64,000 nucleotides of DNA, from NCBI RefSeq assembly GCF_900249755.1, contig NZ_LT976854.1:808574-872573 (forward strand). The letters run 5' to 3'. Below, piece by piece: positions 18,329-27,864 of the stretch. The DNA comes from Cupriavidus taiwanensis. GTDB lineage: Bacteria; Pseudomonadota; Gammaproteobacteria; Burkholderiales; Burkholderiaceae. The notes beneath the pieces are model-generated. The model did no database searches and was not told the origin of the DNA. It saw nothing but the letters and a program-made list of their open reading frames with translations. The position numbers and the translations under genes are program-made. The stretch's first letter is position 1. Each line of letters begins with the position of its first letter.

Positions 18329-18796
18329 ATGGCAAAGCAGGGCGCACTGGGCCTCAGGGGCATTGCGCTGTTCGAGGCCGCCAAGGGCGTGCTGGTGATC
18401 GTCGCCGGCCTCGGGCTGGCCGCACTGCTGCATCGCGATGCCCAGGCATTGGCCGAAGCCATCATCCAGCGGCTGCATGTGAATCCGGCCAGCCGCTATC
18501 CCACCATTTTCCTGTCGCTGCTCGAGCATCCCGACAATGCGCGGCTGTGGGCTATTGGCGCATCCGCCGCGGTCTATGCGCTGATGCGCTTTGCCGAGGC
18601 CTACGGGCTGTGGCGCGGGCTGGCCTGGGGCAACTGGATCGGGGTGTGGTCGGGCGGCATCTATATCCCGCTGGAACTGTACGAAGCGCTGGTCCACCCC
18701 AGCTGGCTGCATGGCGCGCTGGCCGCGGCCAACCTGCTGGTGGTGCTCTACCTGGCGCGCGGGCTGCTGGCGAAGTCGACCACCAAGGGGTCGTGA
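18329..18796 (+). CDS. DUF2127 family membrane protein
   Basis: A 155-residue protein with the DUF2127 opener (GIALFEAAKGVLVIVAGLGL) and three to four transmembrane segments (about residues 15-35, 70-90, 95-115, 120-140). It has a good GGAGG ribosome site before the ATG. The family's function is unknown. Its last 49 bases overlap, on the opposite strand, the 3' end of the nuclease gene. Confidence 0.8.
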   Translation: MAKQGALGLRGIALFEAAKGVLVIVAGLGLAALLHRDAQALAEAIIQRLHVNPASRYPTIFLSLLEHPDNARLWAIGASAAVYALMRFAEAYGLWRGLAWGNWIGVWSGGIYIPLELYEALVHPSWLHGALAAANLLVVLYLARGLLAKSTTKGS

Positions 18797-20580
18797 TCGG
18801 AGGAGCGGTAGGGGCCGGGCGCATGGAACGCCGGCGCCGCGCCGGACCCTGGAGCCGGGGCATAGGCGAAGGCCGCGGGCTCGTCGGCGTTGATATGCCA
18901 GGCATGCACCGCAACCACGTGGGCCGCGGCGGTGGCGTCGGCCAGCACGTGGTCCAGATAACCCGCCTGTGCCGCATAGACGTAGCTGTAGGCGTGCGGG
19001 CCGGCAAAACGCGCGACCTGGTCGGCGTAGCCGCGCCGCGCCAGCAGGCGTATCGGGTCCTCCATCGCGTAGCTGTTCAGGTCGCCGGTCACCAGCACGC
19101 CCGCGTCGGCGACGCCGGTGGGCGCGGTGCCGAGCCAGCGGGCGAGGGTGTCGGCGGCCTGCACGCGCGCGGTATTCCAGCAGCCCTGGCCGTCGCGCTG
19201 GTCGGCCTGCGCGCCGGCGGCCTCGACGCAGTTCTTCGACTTGAAATGGTTGACCACCACCGTCACCGGCGCGCCGCCAGCCGTGGCACGGAAGGTGGCG
19301 GCGAGCGGCTGGCGGCTGCGCTCGCCCAGCCAGGTGGTGGCCACCCGCCCAACCGGCAGCGCGGTGCGCGCGTTGTACAGCAGCCCGACCGCGATGGCAT
19401 CGGCGCCGAGCGCGGGCGTGCCGGGATCGGCCACGCGCCAGTCCCGCCCCAGTGCCGTGGCCAGTTGGCGGATCGCGCCGGTGGGGCCGTAGCCGTTGTT
19501 CTGGACCTCCATCACACCGATCACGTCGGCGTCCAGGCCGCGCAGCGCGGCGATCAGCTTGGCCTGCTGCCGTGCCAGCGCCGCCGCGTCCTGCGCGCCG
19601 CGGTTGCCGGGCACATCGAGGCCGCCGCCCTGGCCGTCGCCGTTGAAATAGTTCTGCAGGTTGAAGGCCGCGACCCGCAGCGCGGTGTCGGGATGCCGCG
19701 GCGGCGCCGCGGGACGCGGGTTGGCGTGCTGATAGACCGGTTCGCCCGCATCGCGCACCGGCTGCAGCCGCCACTGTCCGTGGCGTTGCTCCAGCACGCC
19801 CTGCAGGCCGGTGACGGTATCGCCGGCGCGCAGCGGATGGTCCGCTGACAGGCGCGGGGGCGGGTAGGGCACCATGGCGGGAAACTGGCGCGTCGAGCCA
19901 TCGTCGAGCAGCAAGCGGTTGCGGGCATTGGCCGCAGCGGCTTGCCGCGCGGCCGGCCCGGGCAGGGCCTGCTGCGTGGGCGCGATGGGGCGCCCGTGGC
20001 TCAACACCACCGTGCCATAGCGGCCAAGCTCATGCGTATCGGTGACGGTCAGCGTTTGCGGCAGGCGCACCAGCATGCCTTCGATCGCTGCCAGGTCCGC
20101 CTCGCTGGCAAGCGGCAGCGTCAGCGCCTGCGGCGTGACGGACTGCCCCTGCGCACAGACGACCGGCGCGCCGGACAGCACCAGCTGCGTTTGTCCGAAT
20201 TTTTCCTCGATCTTTCCGGACACGCGCACCATGTCGCCGGCCCTGGCGCGGGCGCGCGGCGCATAGACAAAGAGTCCTTCCGACAGACCCGGCCGATGCA
20301 CGCGCTGCGCGTCCGCGGTTTGCAGGAAGAACCCGCGCAGGCCGCCGTCACCGCCGAAATCCGCCGTGACGATGGCCTGCACTTCAACCATGCGCCCCGC
20401 CAGCGGCGAGGCCTGGCCGGGGGCGCGGACATCGGCAAGCGCGGTCGCCGGGCTGCCGCATGGCTGCGTCGCAGCATGCGCGCCGCGCGCCAGGGCCAGC
20501 AGGCAGGCCAGGGGCAAGGCTAGAGGCAGGACCAGCAGCGCATTCAGGACATGGCTGCGATCAGGCAGGGTCAGGCGCAT
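18748..20580 (-). CDS. Secreted endonuclease/exonuclease/phosphatase-family nuclease (ExeM/NucH-like)
   Basis: A 610-residue secreted protein. The N-terminal signal peptide (about 35 residues) is followed by an OB-like region (about 45-250) typical of ExeM/NucH extracellular nucleases, then the catalytic DNase I-like domain. Visible catalytic motifs are FNLQNYF, GVMEVQNNG, VVNHFKSKNC, GDLNSY and SDHDPLVVDF, which supply the metal-binding Asn, Glu, Asp and His residues. The likely role is degradation of extracellular DNA for nutrients, phosphate or biofilm turnover. The start at 20580 is an ATG; a TTG at 20604 is less likely. It overlaps the DUF2127 gene tail to tail. Confidence 0.87.
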   Translation of the reverse strand: MRLTLPDRSHVLNALLVLPLALPLACLLALARGAHAATQPCGSPATALADVRAPGQASPLAGRMVEVQAIVTADFGGDGGLRGFFLQTADAQRVHRPGLSEGLFVYAPRARARAGDMVRVSGKIEEKFGQTQLVLSGAPVVCAQGQSVTPQALTLPLASEADLAAIEGMLVRLPQTLTVTDTHELGRYGTVVLSHGRPIAPTQQALPGPAARQAAAANARNRLLLDDGSTRQFPAMVPYPPPRLSADHPLRAGDTVTGLQGVLEQRHGQWRLQPVRDAGEPVYQHANPRPAAPPRHPDTALRVAAFNLQNYFNGDGQGGGLDVPGNRGAQDAAALARQQAKLIAALRGLDADVIGVMEVQNNGYGPTGAIRQLATALGRDWRVADPGTPALGADAIAVGLLYNARTALPVGRVATTWLGERSRQPLAATFRATAGGAPVTVVVNHFKSKNCVEAAGAQADQRDGQGCWNTARVQAADTLARWLGTAPTGVADAGVLVTGDLNSYAMEDPIRLLARRGYADQVARFAGPHAYSYVYAAQAGYLDHVLADATAAAHVVAVHAWHINADEPAAFAYAPAPGSGAAPAFHAPGPYRSSDHDPLVVDFASSPRAR

Positions 20581-20735
20581 GGCGGTTTCGGCAGGTGGTG
20601 GCAAGGTGGACGATGCTAACCCCCGCGTGTAACGGAATGCTTGCCGCGGGCATGTGACGCCGCGATCGTGCTAAGGTAGTAGAGACCCGCCGGTACCCGA
20701 CCGGCGCCGGCATCCACTTCATCGCCTACACCGAC

Positions 20736-21026
20736 ATGATCAAGGAAATCGCGCAAATCACCATCAAGCCCGGCATGGACAAGCAGTTCGAGCATGGCGT
20801 GAGCCAGGCCACGCCGCTGTTCCTGCGCTCGCACGGCTGCCACGGGGTGCAGTTGTTCCGCTCGATCGAGCAGCCGGACCAGTACACGCTGGTGGTGGAC
20901 TGGGAAACCGTGGACGACCACATGGTCCTGTTCCGCGAGTCGCCCGAGTTCCAGCAATGGCGCGGCCTGGTTGCCGAGACCTTTGCCGCGCCGCCCAGCG
21001 TGCACCACGTGTCCAAGGTCCTGTAA
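20736..21026 (+). CDS. Antibiotic biosynthesis monooxygenase (ABM) fold protein
   Basis: A 96-residue ferredoxin-like alpha+beta protein. It starts IAQITIKPGMDKQFE, has a central HGCHGVQLFRSIEQPDQYTLVVDWE strand pair, and a DHMVLFRESPEFQQWR helix. ABM-fold proteins include cofactor-less monooxygenases and heme-degrading enzymes, but small stand-alone members mostly have unknown roles. It ends only nine bases before pssA, so the two are likely co-transcribed. It has no signal peptide. Confidence 0.8.
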   Translation: MIKEIAQITIKPGMDKQFEHGVSQATPLFLRSHGCHGVQLFRSIEQPDQYTLVVDWETVDDHMVLFRESPEFQQWRGLVAETFAAPPSVHHVSKVL

Positions 21027-21035
21027 GCCCGCGCC

Positions 21036-21674
21036 ATGAACACCCGGCCCGAACGCCCCCGCCATTTCTCGATGCTGCGTGAACTGCAGCTGGCCGATGT
21101 CTTCACGCTCGGCAACGCGGCCTGCGGCATGGGCTCGGTGTTCTTCGCGATGTTTTTCGTCGCCGACCAGGAGCTGTCGCATTTCTATACCGCCGCGGCG
21201 CTGGCGCCGCTGGCCTTTATCTTCGACGTGCTCGACGGCCGCATCGCGCGCTGGCGCCACGCGCATTCCGCGCTGGGGCGCGAGCTGGACTCGCTGGCCG
21301 ACGTGATCTCGTTCGGCGTCGGCCCCGCCACGCTGGCCTTCGCCGCCGGCATGCGCGGCGGCTGGGACCTGGCGGTGCTGATCTACTTTGTCTGCTGCGG
21401 CGTCAGCCGGCTGGCGCGCTTCAACGTCACCGCCGAATCGCTGGCGGCCGGCAGCGACAGCGGCAAGGTGGCCTACTTCGAAGGCACGCCCATTCCCACC
21501 AGCGTGCTGCTGACCGCCGTGCTGGCGTGGTGCGCCTGGCAGGGCCGGCTGGGTGGCGAACTGCCCGGTGGTGCATGGGTGCTTGGCCTCGCGGTGCTGC
21601 ATCCGCTGGTGCTGCTGTTCGCGCTGTCCGGCACGCTGATGGTCAGCAAGACGCTGCGCATCCCCAAATTCTGA
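21036..21674 (+). CDS. pssA: CDP-diacylglycerol-serine O-phosphatidyltransferase
   Basis: A 212-residue integral membrane enzyme that makes phosphatidylserine from CDP-diacylglycerol and serine, the first step toward phosphatidylethanolamine. The CDP-alcohol phosphotransferase motif DGxxARx8GxxxDxxxD is complete (Asp67, Gly68, Ala71, Arg72, Gly81, Asp85, Asp89). About six hydrophobic segments follow the type II (Bacillus-like) PssA pattern. It is nine bases after the ABM-fold gene. Phosphatidylcholine synthase is a less likely alternative. Confidence 0.9.
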   Translation: MNTRPERPRHFSMLRELQLADVFTLGNAACGMGSVFFAMFFVADQELSHFYTAAALAPLAFIFDVLDGRIARWRHAHSALGRELDSLADVISFGVGPATLAFAAGMRGGWDLAVLIYFVCCGVSRLARFNVTAESLAAGSDSGKVAYFEGTPIPTSVLLTAVLAWCAWQGRLGGELPGGAWVLGLAVLHPLVLLFALSGTLMVSKTLRIPKF

Positions 21675-21754
21675 GCGTGCGGCGCGCATGGCGCCGGGCG
21701 CTTCCTCTGTCTCGCCCTCTCTCCAGCTCCGGCGCAATCAACCCCACGTGCAGC

Positions 21755-23059
21755 TTATGCGCGTGCGGCCCCGGTAGCCGCCCCTGCAGGCTGGCGGCTG
21801 ACCATCAGCGCCATCAGCGCCGCCACCAGGCAGGCCGCGCCCGCCGCGTAGAGCGCCGGCGTATAGGTCAGCAGCAGCGTACGGCTCAGCCCCGCGCCGA
21901 ACGCCGCCACCGCCGCGCCGATCTGGTGCGCCGCGAAGATCCAGCCGAATACCATCGGCGCGCGCTCGCGTCCGAAAGCCGTGGCCGCCAGCTTGACCGT
22001 CGGCGGCACGGTGGCGATCCAGTCGAGGCCGTAGAACATCGCAAAGATCGACAACCCGTACAGCGTGAAGGTGGAATGCGGCAGCCAGAACAGCGACAGG
22101 CCGCGCAGCGCGTAGTACCAGAACAGCAGCTTGCGGCTGTCATAGCGGTCGGACAGCCAGCCCGACAGGATGGTGCCGACAAAATCGAACGCGCCCATCA
22201 TGGCCAGCGCCGAGGCCGCGGGCACGGGGCCCATGCCGAAGTCCCCGCACAGTGCGATGAAGTGGGTCTGGATCAGGCCGTTGGTGCTCAGGCCGCAGAT
22301 GAAGAAGGTGCCGGCCAGCACCCAGAAGGTTTGGGTACGGGCCGCGTCGCGCAGTACACGGAACGGGCCGCTCAGCGTGAACGGCGTAGCAGCCTGCGGT
22401 GCGGGTGGCACGGCCCCGGTCGCCGGCACTTCGCCGAACGCGGCCAGGCCGACATCGGCGGGGCGGCTGCGCATCAGCCCGAACACCAGCAATGCCAGCA
22501 CCGCGCACGCCGCCAGCACCGGCAGCACGGCCACGCGCCAGCCCATCTGCTCGATCAGCCAGGCCGCCACCGGCAGGAACGCCAGCTGCCCGGTAGCGGC
22601 GCTTGCCGTCAGGATGCCGATCACCAGGCCGCGCCGTGCGCTGAACCAGCGGTTGGCGACCACGGCAGCCAGCACCAGCGCCGTCAGCCCCGAGCCGACG
22701 CCCAGCATCAGACCCCAGGCCACAAAGAGTTGCCACAACTCGGTCGACACGGTGGCCAGCGCCATGCCGCCCGCAATGAGCGCCAGCGCCGCGCAGACCA
22801 CGTTGCGCACGCCGAAGCGATCCATCAGCAGCGCCGAGAACGGTGCCATCAGCCCGAACAGGGCAAAGCGGAATGCCAGGATCGATGAGATCTGGTCGGT
22901 GTTCCAGCCCATCTCCGTGGTCAGCGGCTTCAGGAAGGCGCCGGGCAGGCCCAGCGCTGCCGAGGTGGTGAGCATCACCAGGAAGGTCAGGGCGGCGATC
23001 AGCCAGGCGTAGTGGATGCCGCGCCGGTCGAGCCGGCTGGAAAGGGCTTGCGCGAACAT
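21755..23059 (-). CDS. MFS transporter
   Basis: A 434-residue major facilitator with 12 predicted membrane segments. It begins RRGIHYAWLIAALTF and shows an MFS loop motif (LLMDRFGVRNVV) after TM2, then a central loop near residue 200 and a second six-TM half (GWLSDRYDSRKLLFWYY). It resembles the monocarboxylate/oxalate-type uptake branch of MFS. The substrate is unknown. It converges on pssA. Confidence 0.85.
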   Translation of the reverse strand: MFAQALSSRLDRRGIHYAWLIAALTFLVMLTTSAALGLPGAFLKPLTTEMGWNTDQISSILAFRFALFGLMAPFSALLMDRFGVRNVVCAALALIAGGMALATVSTELWQLFVAWGLMLGVGSGLTALVLAAVVANRWFSARRGLVIGILTASAATGQLAFLPVAAWLIEQMGWRVAVLPVLAACAVLALLVFGLMRSRPADVGLAAFGEVPATGAVPPAPQAATPFTLSGPFRVLRDAARTQTFWVLAGTFFICGLSTNGLIQTHFIALCGDFGMGPVPAASALAMMGAFDFVGTILSGWLSDRYDSRKLLFWYYALRGLSLFWLPHSTFTLYGLSIFAMFYGLDWIATVPPTVKLAATAFGRERAPMVFGWIFAAHQIGAAVAAFGAGLSRTLLLTYTPALYAAGAACLVAALMALMVSRQPAGAATGAARA

Positions 23060-23167
23060 GGGGCTCTCGAGGTCTGGATGCGTGTGCGGGGGAAATGGGC
23101 AAAGGATGGACAACCCGGCCGCGCGCGGCGGCGGGATGTCGATCAGGCTTCGGGGAAAAGCTCGGGA

Positions 23168-23761
23168 CTAGCCGGTGCTGCCCAGCAGGTGGGCGCGTGC
23201 CGCATCCAGTATTTCGTCGGAGAGCGGATCGCCTTCCGTGGCGCGCGCCAGCGTGAGGGCGCCGACCAGCGTGGCCATGCGCACCAGCGCCTGCTGGTGG
23301 CGTTGCTGCGGATCGTCGGACGCCACGGTCCGCGCCATGTCATCGATCATCGTTCGCAGGCCGTCCGCATACGCCTGGCGCACCGGTTTGCCAGCGGGCT
23401 CGCGGGCGACGTCCACGGCCAGCGCGGCGGCCGCGCAGCCGACGCCGGGGTTGGCGCAATGCGCGGCGGTCAGGTAGGGCTCGACCAGGTTGGCGAGCAT
23501 GGCGCTGCGGTCGTCGCCGGCACGCGCGAGACGGCGCTCCCAGCGCGCGGTCGACTCCTCGAACGCGCGCTTGCAAGCCTGCGCCGCCAGCGCGTCCTTC
23601 GAAGCAAAATGGCCGTAGAAGCCGCCATGGGTCAGGCCGGCGCCGGCCATCAGCTCCGCCACGCTGACCCCGTTGAGGCCACGCTCGCGGAACAGCCGCG
23701 ACGCCGCTTGTTCGATCGCCTCGCGGTTCTTGTCGGTTTGCTCGCGTGATGCACGTGCCAT
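23168..23761 (-). CDS. TetR family transcriptional regulator
   Basis: A 197-residue repressor-type regulator. The N-terminal TetR helix-turn-helix reads LFRERGLNGVSVAELM then AGLTHGGFYGHFASKDAL; the C-terminal half is a ligand-binding helical domain (LVEPYLTAAHCANPGVGC). It is transcribed divergently from the DHA2-type MFS gene. Two dyads sit in the gap between them, so it most likely represses both itself and the exporter until a ligand binds. Confidence 0.88.
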   Translation of the reverse strand: MARASREQTDKNREAIEQAASRLFRERGLNGVSVAELMAGAGLTHGGFYGHFASKDALAAQACKRAFEESTARWERRLARAGDDRSAMLANLVEPYLTAAHCANPGVGCAAAALAVDVAREPAGKPVRQAYADGLRTMIDDMARTVASDDPQQRHQQALVRMATLVGALTLARATEGDPLSDEILDAARAHLLGSTG

Positions 23762-23798
23762 CTGTAGACCTCGCTTGGGTTGGGCTTTCGCAAAGCTT

Positions 23799-23842
23799 AG
23801 ATGATGCGCATCATTTATTCAATAGATGTTGAGCATCATCTA
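23799..23842. promoter_or_regulatory. Two TetR operator-like dyads
   Basis: TAGATGATGCGCATCATTTA (23799-23818) contains the perfect palindrome ATGATGCGCATCAT. TAGATGTTGAGCATCATCTA (23823-23842) is an imperfect version with the same AGATGATG half-site. Their centres are 24 bp apart, and they lie between the tetR gene and the exporter start. The position and repeated half-site suggest cooperative binding by the divergently encoded TetR protein. Confidence 0.7.
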
Positions 23843-23924
23843 ATCTGTCTCCCGCAGGGTTAATGTGCATACATATGAATGCATCTTCAGCAAGGTGAAG
23901 GGTTTTCCCGTATCGTCTTGCCTG

Positions 23925-25379
23925 ATGATCGCCCCGGCCCGCGTGCGCCCCTTGCACCGTGGAACCCGGCCAGGGCGGCAACCGGTAAAGACAGTGTCCA
24001 GCACAGCCCCTCTCCAGACCGCCGCCACGGCGGACGCCATGACCTCGCGCGAGCGCCGCGGCATGGCAGCCATCCTCATTGCCGTCGCCCTGGCGACCCT
24101 TGACACCGCCATTGCCAATACGGCGTTGCCGTCGATCGCGGCGGACCTGCGCGCCACCCCGGCGGCGTCGGTGTGGGTCATCAACGCCTACCAGCTGGCC
24201 ATGGTGGCGACCCTGCTGCCGTTCGCGGCGCTGGGCGGCGTGGTGGGCCACCGCCGCATCTACCTGGGCGGCGTGCTGCTGTTCACGGCCGCGTCGGTGG
24301 TGTGCGCGCTGGCGTGGTCGCTGCCGACGCTGGCGGCGGCGCGGGTGCTGCAGGGCATCGGCGCGGCGGCCATCATGAGCGTCAATACGGCGCTGATCAG
24401 CGCCATCTTTCCCACGCACCGGCTCGGGCGCGGGCTGGGGCTGAATGCGCTGGTGGTCGGCGTGTCGTTCGCGGTCGGGCCGACGGTAGCGTCGGTGATC
24501 CTGTCCTTCGGCACGTGGCCGTGGCTGTTTGCCGTCAACCTGCCGATCGGCCTGCTGGCGCTGGCGATCGGGCGCGGTGCCCTGCCGGACACGGCGCGCA
24601 GCACGCACGGTTTCGATCGTGTTGCCGCGCTGCTCAGCGTGGTTGCCTTCGCCGCGCTGATCCTTGCGCTGGGCGAGGGCGCACAGCGCGCGCCGCTGCA
24701 CTTGTCGCTGGCCGCGGCCGCTATCTTCGTGGTGGCGTTCGGGCTGCTGCTGTGGCGCGAGCGCGGCCATCCGGCGCCGATGCTGCCGGTGGACCTGTTC
24801 CGGCGGCCGATGTTCGCGTTGTCGACGCTGACCGCGGTGTGCTCGTTCGCGGCGCAGGGCCTGGCCTTCGTGTCGCTGCCGTTCTACTTCCAGCACGTGC
24901 TGGGGCGAGGGCAGGTGGAAACCGGCTTCCTGCTGACGCCATGGTCGGTGGTGGTGGCGCTGATCGGGCCGCTGGCCGGGCGCCTGTCTGACCGCTACCC
25001 GCCGGCCGTGCTCGGCGGCGTGGGGCTGGCCGTGCTCAGTGCCGGCATGCTGTCGCTGGCGCTGCTGCCGGCCAATCCCAGTACGTTTGATATCGGCATC
25101 CGCATGTGCCTGTGCGGGGCGGGGTTCGGCTTCTTCCAGTCGCCCAATCTCAAGGCCCTGATGACCAGCGCGCCGCGCGAGCGCAGCGGCGGCGCCAGCG
25201 GCGTGGTGGCCACGGCCCGGCTGCTGGGGCAGGCCACGGGAGCGGCGCTGGTGGCGTTGTGCTTCGGCATCGCCGGCGACCACGGACCGGGTCTGGCGCT
25301 GGCGCTGGGCGCGGCATTTGCCGGCGCCGGTGCCGTGGCCAGCTGGATGCGGCTGGCCACCGCGGCGCCCAGGCCGTAG
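23925..25379 (+). CDS. DHA2-family MFS drug exporter (QacA/EmrB-like)
   Basis: A major facilitator with about 13-14 membrane segments. The DHA2 signatures are visible: LATLDTAIANTALPSIAADL in TM1, WVINAYQLAMVATLLPFAALG and then ARVLQGIGAAAIM. The C-terminal half keeps the GFGFFQSPNLKALMT region. I prefer the ATG at 23925 (484 residues). The ATG at 24039 would give a compact 446-residue form that starts just before TM1 and is also credible, since neither has a strong ribosome site. It is divergent from the TetR gene, which probably controls it. Confidence 0.88.
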   Translation: MIAPARVRPLHRGTRPGRQPVKTVSSTAPLQTAATADAMTSRERRGMAAILIAVALATLDTAIANTALPSIAADLRATPAASVWVINAYQLAMVATLLPFAALGGVVGHRRIYLGGVLLFTAASVVCALAWSLPTLAAARVLQGIGAAAIMSVNTALISAIFPTHRLGRGLGLNALVVGVSFAVGPTVASVILSFGTWPWLFAVNLPIGLLALAIGRGALPDTARSTHGFDRVAALLSVVAFAALILALGEGAQRAPLHLSLAAAAIFVVAFGLLLWRERGHPAPMLPVDLFRRPMFALSTLTAVCSFAAQGLAFVSLPFYFQHVLGRGQVETGFLLTPWSVVVALIGPLAGRLSDRYPPAVLGGVGLAVLSAGMLSLALLPANPSTFDIGIRMCLCGAGFGFFQSPNLKALMTSAPRERSGGASGVVATARLLGQATGAALVALCFGIAGDHGPGLALALGAAFAGAGAVASWMRLATAAPRP

Positions 25380-25402
25380 CAATCCGGGCGCTGCCCGCTC
25401 TC

Positions 25403-27241
25403 TCAGTTCAGGCGCGTGATCCGGTTTGCCGCGCCCGGACTGAGCGGGGATTTCGCCCTGAAATAGTTTTCGAAGACATCAATATCGACCGGCCCCGCCT
25501 GCTGGTTCGTGCCCTGCTTCAGCACCGTGAAGTTATCGCCGCCGGAGGCCATGAAGTTGTTCACCGTGACGCGGTAACTCTTGGCCGGATCGATCGCGAC
25601 GCCGTTGAGCCTGAGCGATGCCGGGTCGACGCGATTGCCCTGTCCCGCGGCGGCGCCTGCCGGCTTGCTGGCATCCCAGGTATAGGCGAAGCCGCTGGAG
25701 ACCTGCAGCACACGCCCGCCCGCAGGTTGCGGCGCCTCCCATTGCTGTTCCAGCAGGCGCAGGATCTGCGCGCCGGTCAGGTTCATCGTCACCATGCTGT
25801 TGCCGAACGGCATCACGCCATAGAGCTGCCCGAACGTGGTCTGGCCATTGGTGGCGGCGTCGTACGCCAGGTTCTGGCGCAGCCCGCCGGGATTGGTGAA
25901 GGCGATCACCGCCGGTCCGAACGAAGCATCCGACGTGCCGGCCAGGTAGGCATCCGCGACAAGGTCGCCGAGCGCAGATTCACCGGCGGCAGTCTGGGTG
26001 CGATCGATGCTGGCGGTGATGGCGCCGACCACTGCGTTCTTGATCGGCGCGGTCAGTTCCACGTAGCGGCTGACCATCGCGTCGACCGCGCTATCCTTCG
26101 CCAGTGCCGTATAGCCCGCAGGCAGCGCAATCGGATTGCCGTTGCCGTCCTTGATCACCAGATCATTGACCGCGACGCGGTTGTTCGCCACCTTGGACGA
26201 GACCTTGCGTGTCGCCGGATCGATGGTGATATCGATTTCCGAAGCCAGTCGCCCGTAGAAGCCCGACTGCGTCAGCAGCTTGCCGTCCGGCCGGGTGCAA
26301 ACGTATTCCTGGTGGGTGTGGCCGCTGATCACGATATCCACGGCGGGGTCCAGCTTGTCGACGACAGACACAATGGCGCCGTTCAGCCCCGGGCAGCTCT
26401 TGTCGTTCACGGTGCTGGCCGTGGTCGAACCGCCTTCATGGAGCAGCACCACGATCGCATTGACGTTCTGCTGCCTCAGTTCCGGAATCAGCCTGTTGAC
26501 CGTGTCGGCCTCGGCCTCGAAGCTCAGGCCGGCCGTACCCGCGGGCGTGACCACCGACGGCGTGTCCTTCAGCGTCATGCCGATAAAGGCGACCTTGGCC
26601 CAGTCAAAGGTCTTGATCCGGTACGCCGGCAACAGCGGCTTGCCGGTCGCCTGGTCGATGACATTGGCCGCCAGGTACTGGAACTTCGCCCCGGCATACG
26701 CGCCGTTGCTCATGCACGTGTCCACGCCGACAACGCCGCGCCGGCCGTCGGCAGAGCGGGGAAAGCAGCCGCCATGCTGCAGCCGCAGCAACTCATCGCG
26801 ACCCTTGTCGAACTCATGGTTGCCCACCGACGAAAGCTCCAGGCCCATCTGGCCCAGCACATCGATGGCCGGCTCTTCATGGAACGCCCCGGAAACCAGC
26901 GGCGAAGCACCGACCATGTCGCCGGCCGCCACCACCACGTTATTCGGATTCTTCGCCTTCAGCGTCTGGATCAACGAGGCCAGGTACGCGGCACCCCCCG
27001 CCGAAACCCGGGTGCCAGCCGGGTTGGCGGCATCCTGCACCACCACGCTGCCGCCCGGCGCTTCAAGATTGCCGTGGAAATCATTGAGGCCGATGATCTT
27101 GACCGAAACCGGCGCGTCCGCGGCGGGCGCCGGGCTGCCCGGCGCCGAATCGCCACCGTCATTCCCCGAGCCGCAAGCGGCAACGATCCCGGCAAGAGCG
27201 AGCGCACCCAGGCTCGCGACGACATACCGTTTGCTTGTCAT
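25403..27241 (-). CDS. 5'-nucleotidase/metallophosphatase lipoprotein (UshA family)
   Basis: A 612-residue protein with a lipoprotein signal (AGIVAAC, cysteine near residue 23) and a short Gly/Pro-rich linker. The N-terminal calcineurin-like metallophosphoesterase domain (about 45-350) has IIGLNDFHGN, GDMVGASPL, GNHEFDKG and SGHTHQEY, giving all di-metal ligands. The C-terminal 5'-nucleotidase domain (about 375-580) has the substrate-binding FTNPGGLRQNL and NFMASGGDNF regions. Such enzymes hydrolyse extracellular nucleotides or UDP-sugars in the periplasm for salvage. It converges with the MFS gene. Confidence 0.9.
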   Translation of the reverse strand: MTSKRYVVASLGALALAGIVAACGSGNDGGDSAPGSPAPAADAPVSVKIIGLNDFHGNLEAPGGSVVVQDAANPAGTRVSAGGAAYLASLIQTLKAKNPNNVVVAAGDMVGASPLVSGAFHEEPAIDVLGQMGLELSSVGNHEFDKGRDELLRLQHGGCFPRSADGRRGVVGVDTCMSNGAYAGAKFQYLAANVIDQATGKPLLPAYRIKTFDWAKVAFIGMTLKDTPSVVTPAGTAGLSFEAEADTVNRLIPELRQQNVNAIVVLLHEGGSTTASTVNDKSCPGLNGAIVSVVDKLDPAVDIVISGHTHQEYVCTRPDGKLLTQSGFYGRLASEIDITIDPATRKVSSKVANNRVAVNDLVIKDGNGNPIALPAGYTALAKDSAVDAMVSRYVELTAPIKNAVVGAITASIDRTQTAAGESALGDLVADAYLAGTSDASFGPAVIAFTNPGGLRQNLAYDAATNGQTTFGQLYGVMPFGNSMVTMNLTGAQILRLLEQQWEAPQPAGGRVLQVSSGFAYTWDASKPAGAAAGQGNRVDPASLRLNGVAIDPAKSYRVTVNNFMASGGDNFTVLKQGTNQQAGPVDIDVFENYFRAKSPLSPGAANRITRLN

Positions 27242-27351
27242 GTGGACATCCTTGGGAAGCGGCGGCAGGCGCCCACTCTATGGGCGCATCGTGACTGCTT
27301 CATGACGCGGGGGTGTCATGTCATGGCGCTAGCCTAGAGCGCCAACAATCC

Positions 27352-27834
27352 ATGCACCGAATGCCAATGCATCCTAATCTAATCGCCTGCGCGCTGGCCG
27401 GTTGCGCGAGCATGGCCCTGGCGGCCACCACCGAACTACCGCCTGCCGTCGCGCAGGCTAGCCGGCATGCCATGGTGGCTTGCCAGGAATTCATGCATGA
27501 CGATGCCGATGAATACCGCTCTTGCATCGACGCCGTGGCACGGGAGATTCCGCGGGGGCGCAAGGACACGGCGGCGCGGTTGCTTGGGCATTACTACTAT
27601 GCGTGGGTTGGGGCCAATAGTGCGGCGCGGCTGTCGTTGCCGGGGGCTGAGGCGGTGGCTGGGGTTTATCTCGGGGAGTTTCGGGCTTGGCAGCGGAAGC
27701 TGGGGGTGGGGGATGAGACGCTGTGCACGGCGGTGGAGGGGGATTGTGGGCAGCGGGTGGGGACCATTAAGCAGGTTGAAGCGGAGATACGGACAAGGAA
27801 CCGGGCCCGTAGGGAAGCAGGAGCTTTGAACTGA
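27352..27834 (+). CDS. Hypothetical exported protein, 160 residues
   Basis: An unknown protein with a hydrophobic N-terminus (LIACALAGCASMALAA), so a signal peptide with a possible lipobox at AGC. The mature part is charged and helical with four more cysteines (VACQEF, YRSCID, ETLCTA, GDCGQR) that could form disulphides. Codon use changes sharply around 27590: the 3' half strongly favours G and T at third positions, unlike the C-rich neighbours. Start options are the ATGs at 27352, 27361 and 27367. I do not recognise a family. Confidence 0.6.
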   Translation: MHRMPMHPNLIACALAGCASMALAATTELPPAVAQASRHAMVACQEFMHDDADEYRSCIDAVAREIPRGRKDTAARLLGHYYYAWVGANSAARLSLPGAEAVAGVYLGEFRAWQRKLGVGDETLCTAVEGDCGQRVGTIKQVEAEIRTRNRARREAGALN

Positions 27835-27864
27835 GACTCAAGAAAACCTGGATGCTTCTAGCGG

